This document shows, in pieces, positions 17,380-26,288 of a DNA stretch of 64,000 bases; position 1 is the stretch's first letter, and each line of letters opens with the position of its first letter. Origin of the DNA: JAAXHF01 sp963665955 (GTDB taxonomy: Bacteria; Desulfobacterota; Binatia; Bin18); assembly GCA_965231765.1 (NCBI GenBank), contig OZ246887.1:5456001-5520000 (forward strand). Direction: 5' to 3'. The translations under genes were made by a program, and so were the position numbers. Under the pieces are notes generated by a model. The model was given only the letters and a program-made list of their open reading frames with translations. It did no database searches and was not told where the DNA came from.

Positions 17380-18597
17380 ATGGCAGAAACCGGACTCAAA
17401 CATATCCTCGATGGCTACAAAGTCCTGGACTTTAGCCAAGTCTTAGCCGGACCGACAGTGACCCGACTGATGGCCGAGATGGGGGCTGAGGTTATCAAGG
17501 TTGAACTCACCCCAACTGGCGAGATATCGCGCGCGTTGCCCTTTCTGAAAGAGGGCCGAAGTGCCTATTTCATTCAACAGAACAGAGGCAAGAAGAGCCT
17601 GTGCATTGATGCCAAACATCCAAAAGGTTTGGCGATTCTCAAAGAACTGGTCACCCAAGTAGACGTGCTGCTGGAGAACTTTGCGCCTGGGGTGATTGGA
17701 CGCTTAGGACTCGACTATGAGACGGTCAAAGCGTTGAACCCACGCGTTATCATGTGCTCGATTTCAGCCTTTGGCCAGACTGGGCCGCTGTCCAAACTGC
17801 CAGGCTATGATTACATCGCCCAGGCGTACTCCGGCATTACCTCAATGATTGGTGAGAAAGACGGTCAGCCGTATTTTCCGCTGCCAGGGATTGGCGATGT
17901 GAGCACCGGCGTCCATGCGACGGCAGCGATTAACGGCGCGCTGTTATACCGTGAGCGGACAGGCAAGGGCCAATACTTGGACATTGCCCTGCTCGATGCC
18001 TACTTCCACTGTCACGAATTGAATGTCCAGATGTACTCTGCCAGCCAGGGAGAGATAAAGCCGACCCGGTCAGGCACCCAGCATTATGCCGTCTGTCCCA
18101 GCGGCTTATACAAAGGCCGTGAGACGTACCTGTTCATTCTGGCCTTACCCCACCAGTGGGCAAGTGTATGTAAGGCCATCAGTCGGCCTGATTTAGTCGA
18201 AGACCCGGACTTTGCTGATAATGAGGCACGAGTCAAACACACCCCACAGGTGGTGACGATTCTGGAAGACTGGATTATGTCGATGCCGAGTGACGCAGCG
18301 GCGATTCAGGCGCTCGAAGAAGAACGCGTGCCAGTTGCGCCGGTGCTGTCTGTCGAACAGGCGGTCAATCATCCGCATCTGAAGTACAGGCAGACGGTGC
18401 GGACGGTGACCGACCGCGCCTTTGGTGAGTTTCAAATTCCAGGCGTGCCGCTCAGGTTCTCTGAGTTCCCGGATTATCTACCACTTGAAGCGCCCTTTTT
18501 AGGCGAACACAACGAAGAGATTCTGACGGGCGACCTGTCGTATTCGGCGGAGCAGGTGCGGGCTTTAGAGGAAGAGGGGGTGTTGAAGCGGGAGTGA
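17380..18597 (+). CDS. CaiB/BaiF family (class III) CoA-transferase
   Basis: A 405-residue class III CoA-transferase that moves CoA between acyl groups through an aspartyl anhydride. The N-terminal VLDFSQVLAGPTVTRLMAEMGAEVIKVE, the NRGKKSL segment and Asp173 in GDVSTG (the likely catalytic Asp) are in place, as is the interlocked-ring C-terminus with LGEHNEEIL. The ATG at 17380 follows AAGGAGG; a longer upstream reading is not supported. Likely co-transcribed with the LLM and hydantoinase B. It would activate the substrate or recycle CoA in that route. Confidence 0.92.
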   Translation: MAETGLKHILDGYKVLDFSQVLAGPTVTRLMAEMGAEVIKVELTPTGEISRALPFLKEGRSAYFIQQNRGKKSLCIDAKHPKGLAILKELVTQVDVLLENFAPGVIGRLGLDYETVKALNPRVIMCSISAFGQTGPLSKLPGYDYIAQAYSGITSMIGEKDGQPYFPLPGIGDVSTGVHATAAINGALLYRERTGKGQYLDIALLDAYFHCHELNVQMYSASQGEIKPTRSGTQHYAVCPSGLYKGRETYLFILALPHQWASVCKAISRPDLVEDPDFADNEARVKHTPQVVTILEDWIMSMPSDAAAIQALEEERVPVAPVLSVEQAVNHPHLKYRQTVRTVTDRAFGEFQIPGVPLRFSEFPDYLPLEAPFLGEHNEEILTGDLSYSAEQVRALEEEGVLKRE

Positions 18598-18625
18598 TAG
18601 GAAACTCATAAGGAACCGAAAACAC

Positions 18626-19864
18626 TCACACGGTCAGCACTTTCATCCACTCAGGTTTTGCAGGCAGCGCAATCTGACCGATGGCTTGCTGGCTGTGGAC
18701 ATCAATCGCGGTGAGGGTCTTGTCGGCTGGATTGGTTACGAAGACGATACGCCGGTCGCGTGAAAAGCCAACATCTCGATCAAAGAAGCTCCCCTCGTGT
18801 CCTCCGGCTGCGACCGTACCAAGAAAGCGATTGGTTGCAATATCAAACAGGCAAATATTATTCGAAGCGTGTGAACCACTCACTCCGAGTTTTCCGTCAG
18901 GCGAAATTTGTAAGATGCCAGGCTGTTCCGGACCTGTTTCAATGCGTTCCAGTCGCGCTTTTTGCATATCGAGCACAGTCAGCCACGGGCTGTAGCGGTC
19001 GCCTGGATTCCAGGTCTGGTCATGGCTGTAACGACCGCCCTGAGGCGTCCAACAGAACCAGCTGCGTTGTCTGTGTGCGGCCGTCTTGATGAGGCCAAGA
19101 TGAGCGCCCAGATTCATTTTGGCTAAACTCACAATATGGACCCCCTCGTCAGCCCACACAAACGCCCGTCCAGTCTCATCGTTGACCGTGAGGCCATGCC
19201 CCCAGTTGCCGACCGCTGTTTCGGAAAGAATTGTGTTTGTCGCGCGGGCAACGACTCGCAGCTTGGTGCCGCGTCCGAGATCATCCGTTGCGACGAGCCA
19301 ATCGTTATCGTGAAAAAACGCCATGTTTGAGTGGCTGCCGCCACCTTGGTAGGTGTGAAGTTCCAGGCTGCGGGTATCTAAAACATGCAGGGCATGGTCT
19401 TTAATCGTATTGTATTGGATCAGCGTTCCGTCTGGACTCGGCTGCCAGTGCAAGACGAGACCTCCCTCTAACTGTTTTTCATAGATTTGGTTCCAAGCTG
19501 CCGTTACAGGATCAATTGCAAAGCCACGAATGACGCCCTTGTCCGTCTGCGTGTCGCGTCCATGGACAAAAAAGGAATGGGTGGATTCGACTGGAACAAT
19601 CGCGTGCGAGGCAAAGGTATTCTCAAGGGTGCCCAGCCGGCGGCCATCTGTGAGAGATATAAAGTCCAGACGCGGGGATTTGTTGGCCTGAGAAGAAACG
19701 CAGATAACACCAGCAATGCCAGTTCCGTTCGTTTTTGGCGCGCTGGCGTACACTGATGTGCCAGCTGGGCTGAAGGCACCGCCGAGAACCGCTCCGCCAG
19801 CTGCACCGACAGTCATTGCCTTCAAGAATGCTCGCCGCGACAGCCTGATCTTTTTTTCCGGCAT
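18626..19864 (-). CDS. Tat-exported beta-propeller (YncE-like) protein
   Basis: A 412-residue protein with a clear twin-arginine signal (SRRAFLKAM, then a Gly/Ala-rich hydrophobic core ending at about residue 41, YASA), so it is folded in the cytoplasm and moved to the periplasm. The mature part has repeating blades such as SPDGTLIQYN, SPDGKLGVSGSHASNNICLFD and RDRRIVFVTNPADKTLTAIDV, typical of YncE/quinohaemoprotein-like 7-bladed propellers. No cofactor site is evident. It is downstream of the MaoC gene (21 bp), probably one transcript. Confidence 0.8.
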   Translation of the reverse strand: MPEKKIRLSRRAFLKAMTVGAAGGAVLGGAFSPAGTSVYASAPKTNGTGIAGVICVSSQANKSPRLDFISLTDGRRLGTLENTFASHAIVPVESTHSFFVHGRDTQTDKGVIRGFAIDPVTAAWNQIYEKQLEGGLVLHWQPSPDGTLIQYNTIKDHALHVLDTRSLELHTYQGGGSHSNMAFFHDNDWLVATDDLGRGTKLRVVARATNTILSETAVGNWGHGLTVNDETGRAFVWADEGVHIVSLAKMNLGAHLGLIKTAAHRQRSWFCWTPQGGRYSHDQTWNPGDRYSPWLTVLDMQKARLERIETGPEQPGILQISPDGKLGVSGSHASNNICLFDIATNRFLGTVAAGGHEGSFFDRDVGFSRDRRIVFVTNPADKTLTAIDVHSQQAIGQIALPAKPEWMKVLTV

Positions 19865-19885
19865 ATTACCACCGTTCTTTCTGAC

Positions 19886-20761
19886 TCATGCCGTACGTTT
19901 CACACTCGCATTGGCAATAATCACGATCGTATTATCTGGCTTAGCCAACCACACAAAAGCAGCCGTCCTATCCGGATCGTCCTCGAGCGGACCCAGCTCG
20001 ACCCCGTGCGCAATCACGGTGTCATTTTCCCAGACGGGATTGGTAAACTTCACGTCCAGTCGGCCGCTGGTCCACCAGTTGGCCCCATAGCGCTCTTCGA
20101 GAATATGACCGAGGTAGGCCATTGTCATCCGTCCACCGACAACAACATTCTTAAAACCGAGCTTCAGCGATGCCTCACGGTCGGTGTGATAGTTGGTATC
20201 GCCACCAAAGAATCGATCGCACATTTCGAGCGTAATCGTGCGTTCGAGTGAACCGAATGGCTCGCCCTCGGGGACATTGAACGTGCGCGTGCCTGGCTTT
20301 GTTTTGGGGTCGCGAAATTGCAGTTCGCCGGACTGTTGCTCGACCAGGAAGCTCTGGTGGTGTTGGCTGCGGAGGGCAAGTTCGCCCGCACTATCGCGCA
20401 GCTCTATGGCGTACTGCACAACCTGGCGATCGCGGCGCTGGTAGATATCACTAATACGTCCCGTGCTTTCATAATTCTGCCCGACTTGCAGCGGGGCCAA
20501 CAGTTCCCACTCTTGGCGCATCCATAGATGGCCAAAGTGATTACTGAAGCAGATCTGATCAAAGTAGCCATTGTCCGAACCGCTGGCCAGCATAGTGGGA
20601 ACCGCTCCAGCTGGCGAAGGATCGGATAAGGCTAAGCCGTGACAATAATCGTCCAGGGTTTCTTGGCTGACGGGAAAGCTGCGCCTTTCAAGCGCTTTGC
20701 CGACATACGGTTCGTTTGGTTCATTCTGGGCGGAAGTCGTACCGGTTCTCTGATCAGTCAT
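19886..20761 (-). CDS. MaoC-like double hotdog acyl-CoA hydratase/dehydratase
   Basis: A 291-residue double hotdog protein of the MaoC/HpcH-like hydratase group. It has an N-terminal half with the LMVGQNYESTG-type strand (here PLQVGQNYESTGRI) and a C-terminal half with FGGDTNYHTDREASLKLGFKNVVVGGRMTMAYLG, which holds the region where catalytic Asp and His of hydratase 2 normally lie. It should hydrate an enoyl-CoA or a related ester. The ATG at 20761 is preferred because GGAGG sits 6 bases upstream; the ATG at 20800 is too near its own Shine-Dalgarno. It heads an operon with the Tat protein. Confidence 0.8.
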   Translation of the reverse strand: MTDQRTGTTSAQNEPNEPYVGKALERRSFPVSQETLDDYCHGLALSDPSPAGAVPTMLASGSDNGYFDQICFSNHFGHLWMRQEWELLAPLQVGQNYESTGRISDIYQRRDRQVVQYAIELRDSAGELALRSQHHQSFLVEQQSGELQFRDPKTKPGTRTFNVPEGEPFGSLERTITLEMCDRFFGGDTNYHTDREASLKLGFKNVVVGGRMTMAYLGHILEERYGANWWTSGRLDVKFTNPVWENDTVIAHGVELGPLEDDPDRTAAFVWLAKPDNTIVIIANASVKRTA

Positions 20762-21092
20762 GCTGGCCTCCATAACGTATATTGGAAAGTCGTCTGTCAT
20801 TCTCCTTATACGTCCAAGTAGTACACAAAACGCTACGGATCAACTGCATTACCGTGCATTACCGCGTGACTGGGGTGGTCCGGAAAATAGGGTTAAGAAA
20901 CCAGGGTGAAGAGAACACGTTCAACACCGCTGAGGGAAGAAGCCTGTGGCCTATCCAGCCTCGTTGAGGAACTGTTGTGGCAGAGCGCGAAACACCGGCA
21001 GCATGGCCCCATACTCACCATCCCTGTCCTGTCAGGCAGATCGGAGCCGTCTTGCCAAACAACCGGACTCATGTTTGTGTAGCTCCTGCCTT
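20762..21092. other. Intergenic region between MaoC and VUT transporter genes
   Basis: About 330 bp without a convincing gene, between divergent genes. A perfect direct repeat of TGCATTACCG (20845-20854 and 20855-20864) is present. The sequence from 20870 to 21000 has several short complementary segments (for example GGTG...CACC around 20907-20930), but I could not fit it to a preQ1 riboswitch, tmRNA, SRP RNA or cobalamin riboswitch. Confidence 0.45.
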
Positions 21093-21812
21093 ATGCAAGA
21101 CTCGATGACTGAAACGAACGCCTCGACCAGCTCAGTTTGGTCGGTCCACTCCAGTGAAGTCTTCTATTCCTTTTTAGCCGGCATTTTTCTCACCTCTCTG
21201 ACTTTAGGCAACGTCGTTGGCATTACCAAGTTTGTTGATCTGGGCTGGTTTGTGATTCCGGCTGGTTTGCTGGCCTATCCGTTTACCTTTCTGGCGACTG
21301 ATTTGATAAGTGAGCTGTACGGCCGACGGCGAGCGCAGTCGATCGTCTGGGTCGGCTTCAGCATGAATGTGTTCATGCTCGTGCTGATGTGGCTGGGCCA
21401 CATGCTGCCAGATGCCACGGGTGTGTCAGGTGCCACGACCACCTTTGAGCAGGTGTATGCCTTTATGAAGCCGAATGTCGTCGCGTCAATGGTTGCGTAT
21501 CTGGTCGCTCAGTCCATTGACGTGCAACTGTTCCACTTTTGGCGTCAGCTGACCGATGGACGGCATTTATGGCTGCGCAATAATGGCTCGACCCTGCTGA
21601 GCCAGCTTGTTGATACGGCTCTGATTTTGTCGATTCTGTATGCGGCCGGGAGTCTGGGCGAAGACGTTGATTCCATCGCCAAGCTTATTCCCTTGGCGTT
21701 GTCATCTTACGCGTTTAAACTTGTCTTCGCCCTACTCGATACGCCCCTGTTTTATGCTGGGGTGTATGCACTCCGAGACCGGGTGACTACTGATAGTCGC
21801 CAGCTGGATTGA
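21093..21812 (+). CDS. Queuosine-precursor transporter (VUT/YhhQ family)
   Basis: A membrane protein of about 239 residues with six or so hydrophobic helices. The VUT family marks are clear: TLGNVVGITKFVDLG near the first helix, FLATDLISELYGRRRAQ at the cytosolic loop, and LLSQLVDTALI. The family imports 7-cyano-/7-aminomethyl-7-deazaguanine for tRNA queuosine modification. Start codons at 21093 and 21105 are both possible, neither with a strong ribosome-binding site. Its 3' end overlaps the convergent VOC gene by 26 bp. Confidence 0.88.
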   Translation: MQDSMTETNASTSSVWSVHSSEVFYSFLAGIFLTSLTLGNVVGITKFVDLGWFVIPAGLLAYPFTFLATDLISELYGRRRAQSIVWVGFSMNVFMLVLMWLGHMLPDATGVSGATTTFEQVYAFMKPNVVASMVAYLVAQSIDVQLFHFWRQLTDGRHLWLRNNGSTLLSQLVDTALILSILYAAGSLGEDVDSIAKLIPLALSSYAFKLVFALLDTPLFYAGVYALRDRVTTDSRQLD

Positions 21813-22239
21813 AGCCAGCTCCCTCGGTAAAAATTCCTTTGCCCGGCACATAATTGACCTCTAGCCGGGTGCCGACTGGATCTTCGAATAACACCGAGTA
21901 ATAGCCCGGTGCCCACGGACCTTCTTCAGGCGCATGAACGATAGTCGCCTGCTGTTCTTTGAGAAAGGCGTAGACCTGGTCCACGTCTTCTCGGCTGCGC
22001 GCCCGAAAACTCAGGTGGTGCAGGCCGACGCTGTTCTGGACAAAACGATCCTTGGCGTGTTTTTCATCGCAGCGACCAACCCCGACGGCTGTTCGGGCTC
22101 CGACATAATAGATCATATCGTCGCCACTAAACGCCTGTTTGAGTCCAAGAAAAGGCAACAACGCTTCGTAGAATTTCCGGCAGGTGTTCCACTCGCTGAC
22201 TGCTAATATGACATGCGCCATGCCATTGATTTCGACCAT
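21787..22239 (-). CDS. VOC-family metalloenzyme 1
   Basis: A 150-residue vicinal-oxygen-chelate protein with two paired beta-alpha-beta-beta-beta modules. Candidate metal ligands are His9 (MAHVILAV), the HHLSFRA His, and Glu in GTRLEVNYVPG. VOC enzymes include glyoxalases, extradiol dioxygenases and epimerases; which one applies is not clear. The start at 22239 is fixed by GAGGAGG. The 26-bp convergent overlap with the transporter gene means that the two transcripts are antisense at their ends. Confidence 0.85.
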   Translation of the reverse strand: MVEINGMAHVILAVSEWNTCRKFYEALLPFLGLKQAFSGDDMIYYVGARTAVGVGRCDEKHAKDRFVQNSVGLHHLSFRARSREDVDQVYAFLKEQQATIVHAPEEGPWAPGYYSVLFEDPVGTRLEVNYVPGKGIFTEGAGFNPAGDYQ

Positions 22240-22506
22240 GGTTTCCTCCTCAGACGGTTCCGATACCATAGGGCGGCTAGGATTGGTAGCACTGGGAAGC
22301 GCGGGTGGTGTCTCAGTTTGCAAATGTTTGCCCCGTTCTGAGTGCGGTAATCGCGTCGGGAAATCCCCCTCAATCCCTCTTTGCCAGCGTGTGTTGGCAA
22401 CTGTCAGGCGGGCTTTCCGGAGTTCCCCCGATGGTGTGGCAAGACGATTGATGGCATTGCAATCATCGGCTAGGGTGTACGAGGACACACGGAGGGGGGT
22501 AGCGCC

Positions 22507-22749
22507 ATGGCAAGCATCACGATCCGCAATCTCGACGACGATGTGAAGACCCGGCTGCGCAGCCGGGCGGCTGCGCATGGCCGGTCGATGGAAGAGGAAG
22601 CGCGGGTGATCCTGCGTGATGCCGTCGAACGGCAAGCCGGCCCCGCCAACCTCGCCCGCGCCATTCGCGCCCGCTTTGTATCTTTCGGTGGTGTTGAACT
22701 GGAATTCCCAGCGCGCCAGCCCATGCGTGAGCCGCCCCGGTTCGAGTGA
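22507..22749 (+). CDS. FitA/VapB-like ribbon-helix-helix antitoxin
   Basis: An 80-residue antitoxin. The N-terminus ASITIRNLDDDVKTRLRSRAAAHGRSMEEEAR is the FitA-type ribbon-helix-helix DNA-binding domain; the C-terminal tail would wrap the PIN toxin encoded 10 bp downstream. The preceding 260 bp, back to the VOC gene, contain no gene but include GGAAATCCCCCTCAATCC (about 22359-22376), a sequence often seen in dispersed intergenic repeats. The gene pair opens a GC-rich accessory block. Confidence 0.9.
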   Translation: MASITIRNLDDDVKTRLRSRAAAHGRSMEEEARVILRDAVERQAGPANLARAIRARFVSFGGVELEFPARQPMREPPRFE

Positions 22750-22759
22750 GGCGGCGCCG

Positions 22760-23182
22760 ATGATCATACTGGATACCAACGTCGTTTCCGAGCTGATGCG
22801 CCCATCGCCCAACCCGACCGTTGAGCAGTGGGTCGCCACCCGTCCGGCGGCGCGTCTATTTTTCTCTGCGGTGGGGGAGGCGGAGTTACGCTATGGCGTG
22901 GCGATTATGGCTGTGGGGCGGCGTCAGGCCGCCCTCGCCTCGGCCATCGAGGCGATGCTGCGGGAAGATTTCGCCGGGCGGGTGCTGCCCTTCGACAGCG
23001 ACGCGGCGCGGGCCTATGCGGAGATCGCAGCCAGCCGCCGTGCCGCCGGCCGACCGGTCGCGCAGGCCGACAGTCAGATCGCCGCGATTGCCCGCTCGCG
23101 CGGCATGGCGCTGGCGACCAGGAATGTCCGGGATTTTGGGGACATGGGGATCGACATTCTTGACCCCTGGGCGGACACCTGA
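22760..23182 (+). CDS. PIN-domain ribonuclease toxin (FitB/VapC type)
   Basis: A 140-residue PIN-domain protein. The acidic metal-binding residues are seen as Asp5 (ILDTNVVSEL), Glu in GEAELRYG, and Asp in VAQADSQIAAIA, with the closing ATRNVRDF strand; all PIN catalytic positions look intact. VapC/FitB toxins cleave tRNA or rRNA unless held by the antitoxin. The start at 22760 follows the antitoxin stop by 10 bp; the longer frame from 22616 overlaps the antitoxin and is rejected. Very GC-rich codon use compared with the chromosomal-type genes nearby. Confidence 0.92.
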   Translation: MIILDTNVVSELMRPSPNPTVEQWVATRPAARLFFSAVGEAELRYGVAIMAVGRRQAALASAIEAMLREDFAGRVLPFDSDAARAYAEIAASRRAAGRPVAQADSQIAAIARSRGMALATRNVRDFGDMGIDILDPWADT

Positions 23183-23276
23183 CTGGCACGGCTACGGGCA
23201 CCGGAGCCCCAATCCAGACTGACACCATCTGTCTAATGGGAGAGAGCCGATACTGTAACGAAAGGGAGGAGTGCGA

Positions 23277-24440
23277 ATGCAGATATACCGGCTGTGTGTT
23301 CTGATGCTGGCCGTATTGATGCTGGTGGGCAAGGCGCCCGCCCAACTGCCGCCGGATATTGAGGCGGAGCGCTCCCTGGTGGAGGCCGAGCGCCATATCG
23401 GGACGGGGGATCATGCGGCGGCCAAGGCAGCGTTGGACCGGATTCTGGGCTTACAGGCCGCCCACGATTTAGTGCTGCCCGAGGCGTTCTGGTTCCAGTA
23501 TGCTGAGGTGGCGTACCAGGCGGGACTCTACGCGGCCACGGAGGAGGCCGCGGCGCGCTATCTGACGACGGTGGGGCGTGCGGGCGCACATTACCGAGCA
23601 GCGCTTGAGCTGCTAGATCAAGTGGAAGCGGCGCGCCAACGAGTCGCAGCAGAACGGCAACATCGGGCAGAAGAGCAGCGGCGCGCCGCGGCGGCCGCGG
23701 CGGCCGAACGCCGCCGCTTAGCGCAGCTCCCCCGCGAGCTGCGTAACAGCATCGGCATGGAGTTTGTGTTGATTAAGGCGGGGACGTTTCAGATGGGCTC
23801 GCCGGCGACAGAACCGGGGCGGGATGCTGACGAAGGGCCGGTACATGAAGTGACCATCAGTCAGCCGTTTTATCTGGGGAAGTATGAAGTCACGCAAGGG
23901 CAGTGGCAAGCGGTGATGGGGAACAATCCGTCGCATTTCTCCGACTGCGGCGGCAATTGTCCCGTAGAGGAGGTGTCCTGGGAGGACACGCGGGAGTTCA
24001 TTGTGGCCCTGAACCGGCAGGAGGGTGTAAACGTGTACCGCCTGCCGACGGAAGCGGAGTGGGAGTATGCGGCGCGGGCGGGAACCCAGACGGCGTACCA
24101 CTTTGGGAACGCGGTGAGCGAGTTGGACCTGTATGCTTGGTACGGTGAGCTCCTCATAGTCTTCTCCGGAGGGACCCGTCCAGTGGGGCAGAAGCGGCCG
24201 AATGGGTGGGGGCTGTACGATATGCACGGGAACGTGTGGGAGTGGGTCGCGGACTGGTATGGTGGTTACCCTCGTGGTGCGGTGACCGATCCTCGTGGCC
24301 CTAGTACAGGCGCCGCCCGGGTCTCTCGCGGCGGGGGTTGGTTCTACGCCGCCCGCGATTGCCGCGCGGCGGATCGTGGCGGCGGTGCGCCGGGCAATCG
24401 CCGCACCAGCCTCGGCCTCCGCCTGGCGAGAACTCCCTAA
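23277..24440 (+). CDS. Exported FGE-sulfatase (formylglycine-generating-enzyme-like) protein
   Basis: A 387-residue protein with a signal peptide (LCVLMLAVLMLVGKAPAQ), a helical region of about 130 residues ending in an Ala/Arg-rich coiled stretch (AERQHRAEEQRRAAAAAAAE), and a C-terminal FGE-sulfatase domain from about residue 160. The domain landmarks are EFVLIKAGTFQMGS, FYLGKYEVTQGQWQAVMG, YRLPTEAEWEYAARAG, GLYDMHGNVWEWVADW and RVSRGGGW. I do not see the redox Cys pair needed for true formylglycine formation, so it may be a binding protein. The ATG at 23277 follows GGGAGGA. Confidence 0.85.
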   Translation: MQIYRLCVLMLAVLMLVGKAPAQLPPDIEAERSLVEAERHIGTGDHAAAKAALDRILGLQAAHDLVLPEAFWFQYAEVAYQAGLYAATEEAAARYLTTVGRAGAHYRAALELLDQVEAARQRVAAERQHRAEEQRRAAAAAAAERRRLAQLPRELRNSIGMEFVLIKAGTFQMGSPATEPGRDADEGPVHEVTISQPFYLGKYEVTQGQWQAVMGNNPSHFSDCGGNCPVEEVSWEDTREFIVALNRQEGVNVYRLPTEAEWEYAARAGTQTAYHFGNAVSELDLYAWYGELLIVFSGGTRPVGQKRPNGWGLYDMHGNVWEWVADWYGGYPRGAVTDPRGPSTGAARVSRGGGWFYAARDCRAADRGGGAPGNRRTSLGLRLARTP

Positions 24441-24544
24441 CCCTGTGCACTCTTACCCTTTTACTCTTTGTTATGGTGGGGCAGCCGTCCCGCGTGTCGC
24501 CCCGGAGGGAGCGCACAGCGGGCGGCGGTGGGGTGGACGGGGGT

Positions 24545-24564
24545 CCAGGGGGCTTGGCCCCTGG
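24545..24564. terminator. GC-rich hairpin between FGE and vWA genes
   Basis: CCAGGGG (24545-24551) pairs with CCCCTGG (24558-24564) around GCTTGG. It lies in the 189-bp gap after the FGE-type gene and resembles GC-rich dispersed palindromes. No T-run follows, so termination is not certain. Confidence 0.45.
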
Positions 24565-24629
24565 CGGTTTCGGCCCGCATGTTTTTGGGAGTTATCCGAC
24601 AAACCCGCCAACGGGGGGAGACAGCAGCC

Positions 24630-25787
24630 ATGAGCCAGATCGGAAAAGCAGTGCTGCCCGTCGCTGTGGCGGCGAGCCTGCTCGTCTGGGGATCACCCGC
24701 CTTCGCCCAGAGCCGGGGGCCGGTCGCCAGCAGCCTGCTGCTGCTGATTGACGCCTCCGGGAGCATGGGGGACACCATCGGGAGCGGCACTCCTCACGTG
24801 AAGATTGAGGTCGCCAAGCAGGCCGCCATTACCGCCTTGGGCCGGGCGGCGCAGAGCGGGGCCGTTGAAGTGGCCGTGCTGGCCTTCAGCGGCGACTGCC
24901 AGAATCCGGTCCCCCGCTATCAGGACTTCACCCGTGACGTGACCCAGCTGACGCGGTTCATCAGCAGCCTGCAACCGGGCGGCGGTACGCCCATGGCCGA
25001 CGCCTTGCGCTTCGCCAACCGCTACATGGCCACCAACGGCAACGCCGGTGCGTCCAACCGGATGATCATGTTGCTGGCAGATGGCCAGAACGACTGTGGC
25101 GATATTGGCCAGGCCCTGGCGAGTGTCCAGGCCAGCGGGCTCATTTTCCGCCATGAAACGGTCGGGTTTGGCATCACCCCGACCTCCCAAGCCGCCCAAG
25201 ATTCGCGCGCCATTGCGACCCAAACCGGCGGCACCTACCATCATGCCGTGGACGCCACCCAACTCGCGGACGTATTCATGGAATTCGTGGATACATTTAG
25301 TGTCATTGACCTGCTCGGGCAGTTCGGCAGCAACGCGCCGGCCCCACCCAGCGGGTCGCCGAGCCAAAAGACGGGGCATCAGCCCCCAGCGAACACCGGC
25401 GGATTGACCGGTCTGCTCGGCAGCTTTAAGGCTCCCTCACCAGCTCCGGGCGGCAAAAAAGCCCCGCCTCCCAAGCCCCCGCTGCATGGGGCGTTTGGCC
25501 ATCGACGCGAATCAAGGGCCGTCGTGGGGCTGGGCGATCGACTATCCGACAACCCAGGCGGCGGAGCGGCGAGCGCTCGCCGAGTGCGGCGGCACCTGCC
25601 GCATCGTGATGTGATTCAGCAACGAATGTGGGGCCTTTGCTGCCGACCAGGCGCAGGGCAGCACGAGTTATGGCTGGGCGCAGGGCTATGACACGGGCGC
25701 GGGCGCACGGAACAGGGCCACCGCCGAGTGCCGCAAAAAAGGTGGGACCTCGTGCATCGTGCGGGCGTGGGGCTGTACCCGCCGATA
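24630..25787 (+). pseudogene. Exported vWA-DUF4189 protein, broken by frameshift and stop
   Basis: The ATG at 24630 opens a signal peptide (LPVAVAASLLVWGSPAFA) and a von Willebrand A domain with an intact MIDAS (Asp41-A-Ser43-G-Ser45, SLQPGGGTPMADAL, LLADGQNDCGD). After a Pro/Gly-rich linker the open frame runs to 25691, but from about 25498 the neighbouring frame encodes a DUF4189-like domain (AIDANQGPSWGWAIDYPTTQ, AECGGTCRIVM, NECGAFAAD, YGWAQGYDTG), ending at 25787. One extra G near 25498 and a TGA at 25612-25614 interrupt it. The vWA part may still be made with a missense tail. Function unknown. Confidence 0.65.
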
Positions 25788-25836
25788 ACACGATCAGGAA
25801 GGCTTCATCGGCTCAAAAGCCTACTGCCGCACGTGT

Positions 25837-26208
25837 TCAGGCCCTGGCCAGCGGAGCGCATAGCTCCAAATCATGTCCATCTGGGTCGGAGAAATATGCC
25901 GACTTGGCGGGCATCCAGTCATGGGTCATGGGACCTTCGACGGCGACGCCTTGCTCTCTGAGTGCAGCCACAGCCCGGTTCAGATCAGCTTCTTGAACGG
26001 TGAATGCCAGATGTTCTTGTACCCAATGCTCTGGATCTTCTTGGAGCACGATCATACCAGCCTGACCGCCAGCCCGCAGGAATACCCACTTGCGGGATTC
26101 CTCGCGCAGGCCAACTTCGAGGCCCAGAATATCGCAGTAAAAGGCTTCGGCTTGGGGAAGATTCTTGACGCGCAATGCAACCTCATACAGACCTTGAATA
26201 GGCAACAT
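25837..26208 (-). CDS. VOC-family protein 2
   Basis: A 123-residue glyoxalase/bleomycin-resistance-type VOC protein: N-terminal YEVALRVKNLPQAEAFYCDILGLEVG, a middle HLAFTV strand and C-terminal SAYFSDPDGHDLELCAP. The Glu of LELCAP and the His of HLAFTV are usual metal ligands; the first His is replaced by Glu or Val, so metal binding is uncertain. It follows sod in the same direction by 80 bp and may share its transcript, which would fit a stress role, but this is inference. Confidence 0.85.
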   Translation of the reverse strand: MLPIQGLYEVALRVKNLPQAEAFYCDILGLEVGLREESRKWVFLRAGGQAGMIVLQEDPEHWVQEHLAFTVQEADLNRAVAALREQGVAVEGPMTHDWMPAKSAYFSDPDGHDLELCAPLARA

Positions 26209-26288
26209 GACAGTCTCCTGTTCTTTTTGCTCTTACTGCTTTTGGCGTGTCGCTCAACTCATGTCCTGTAGCCAACGTATCTGGCGTC

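Noticed and set aside
20870..21000. Possible preQ1/cobalamin riboswitch or small RNA before the VUT transporter
   Set aside because: The known consensus elements are absent and the pairing I could draw is short and interrupted.
21787..22839. Long reading frame of 350 codons on the minus strand
   Set aside because: Only the last 150 codons (from 22239, with GAGGAGG) encode the VOC protein; the upstream part runs through a non-coding region and the antisense of a TA gene.
24330..24440. FGE-type C-terminus resembling the variable region of a diversity-generating retroelement target
   Set aside because: RGGGWFYAARDCRAADRGG is typical of FGE-sulfatase domains; no reverse transcriptase, template repeat or accessory gene is present in the window.
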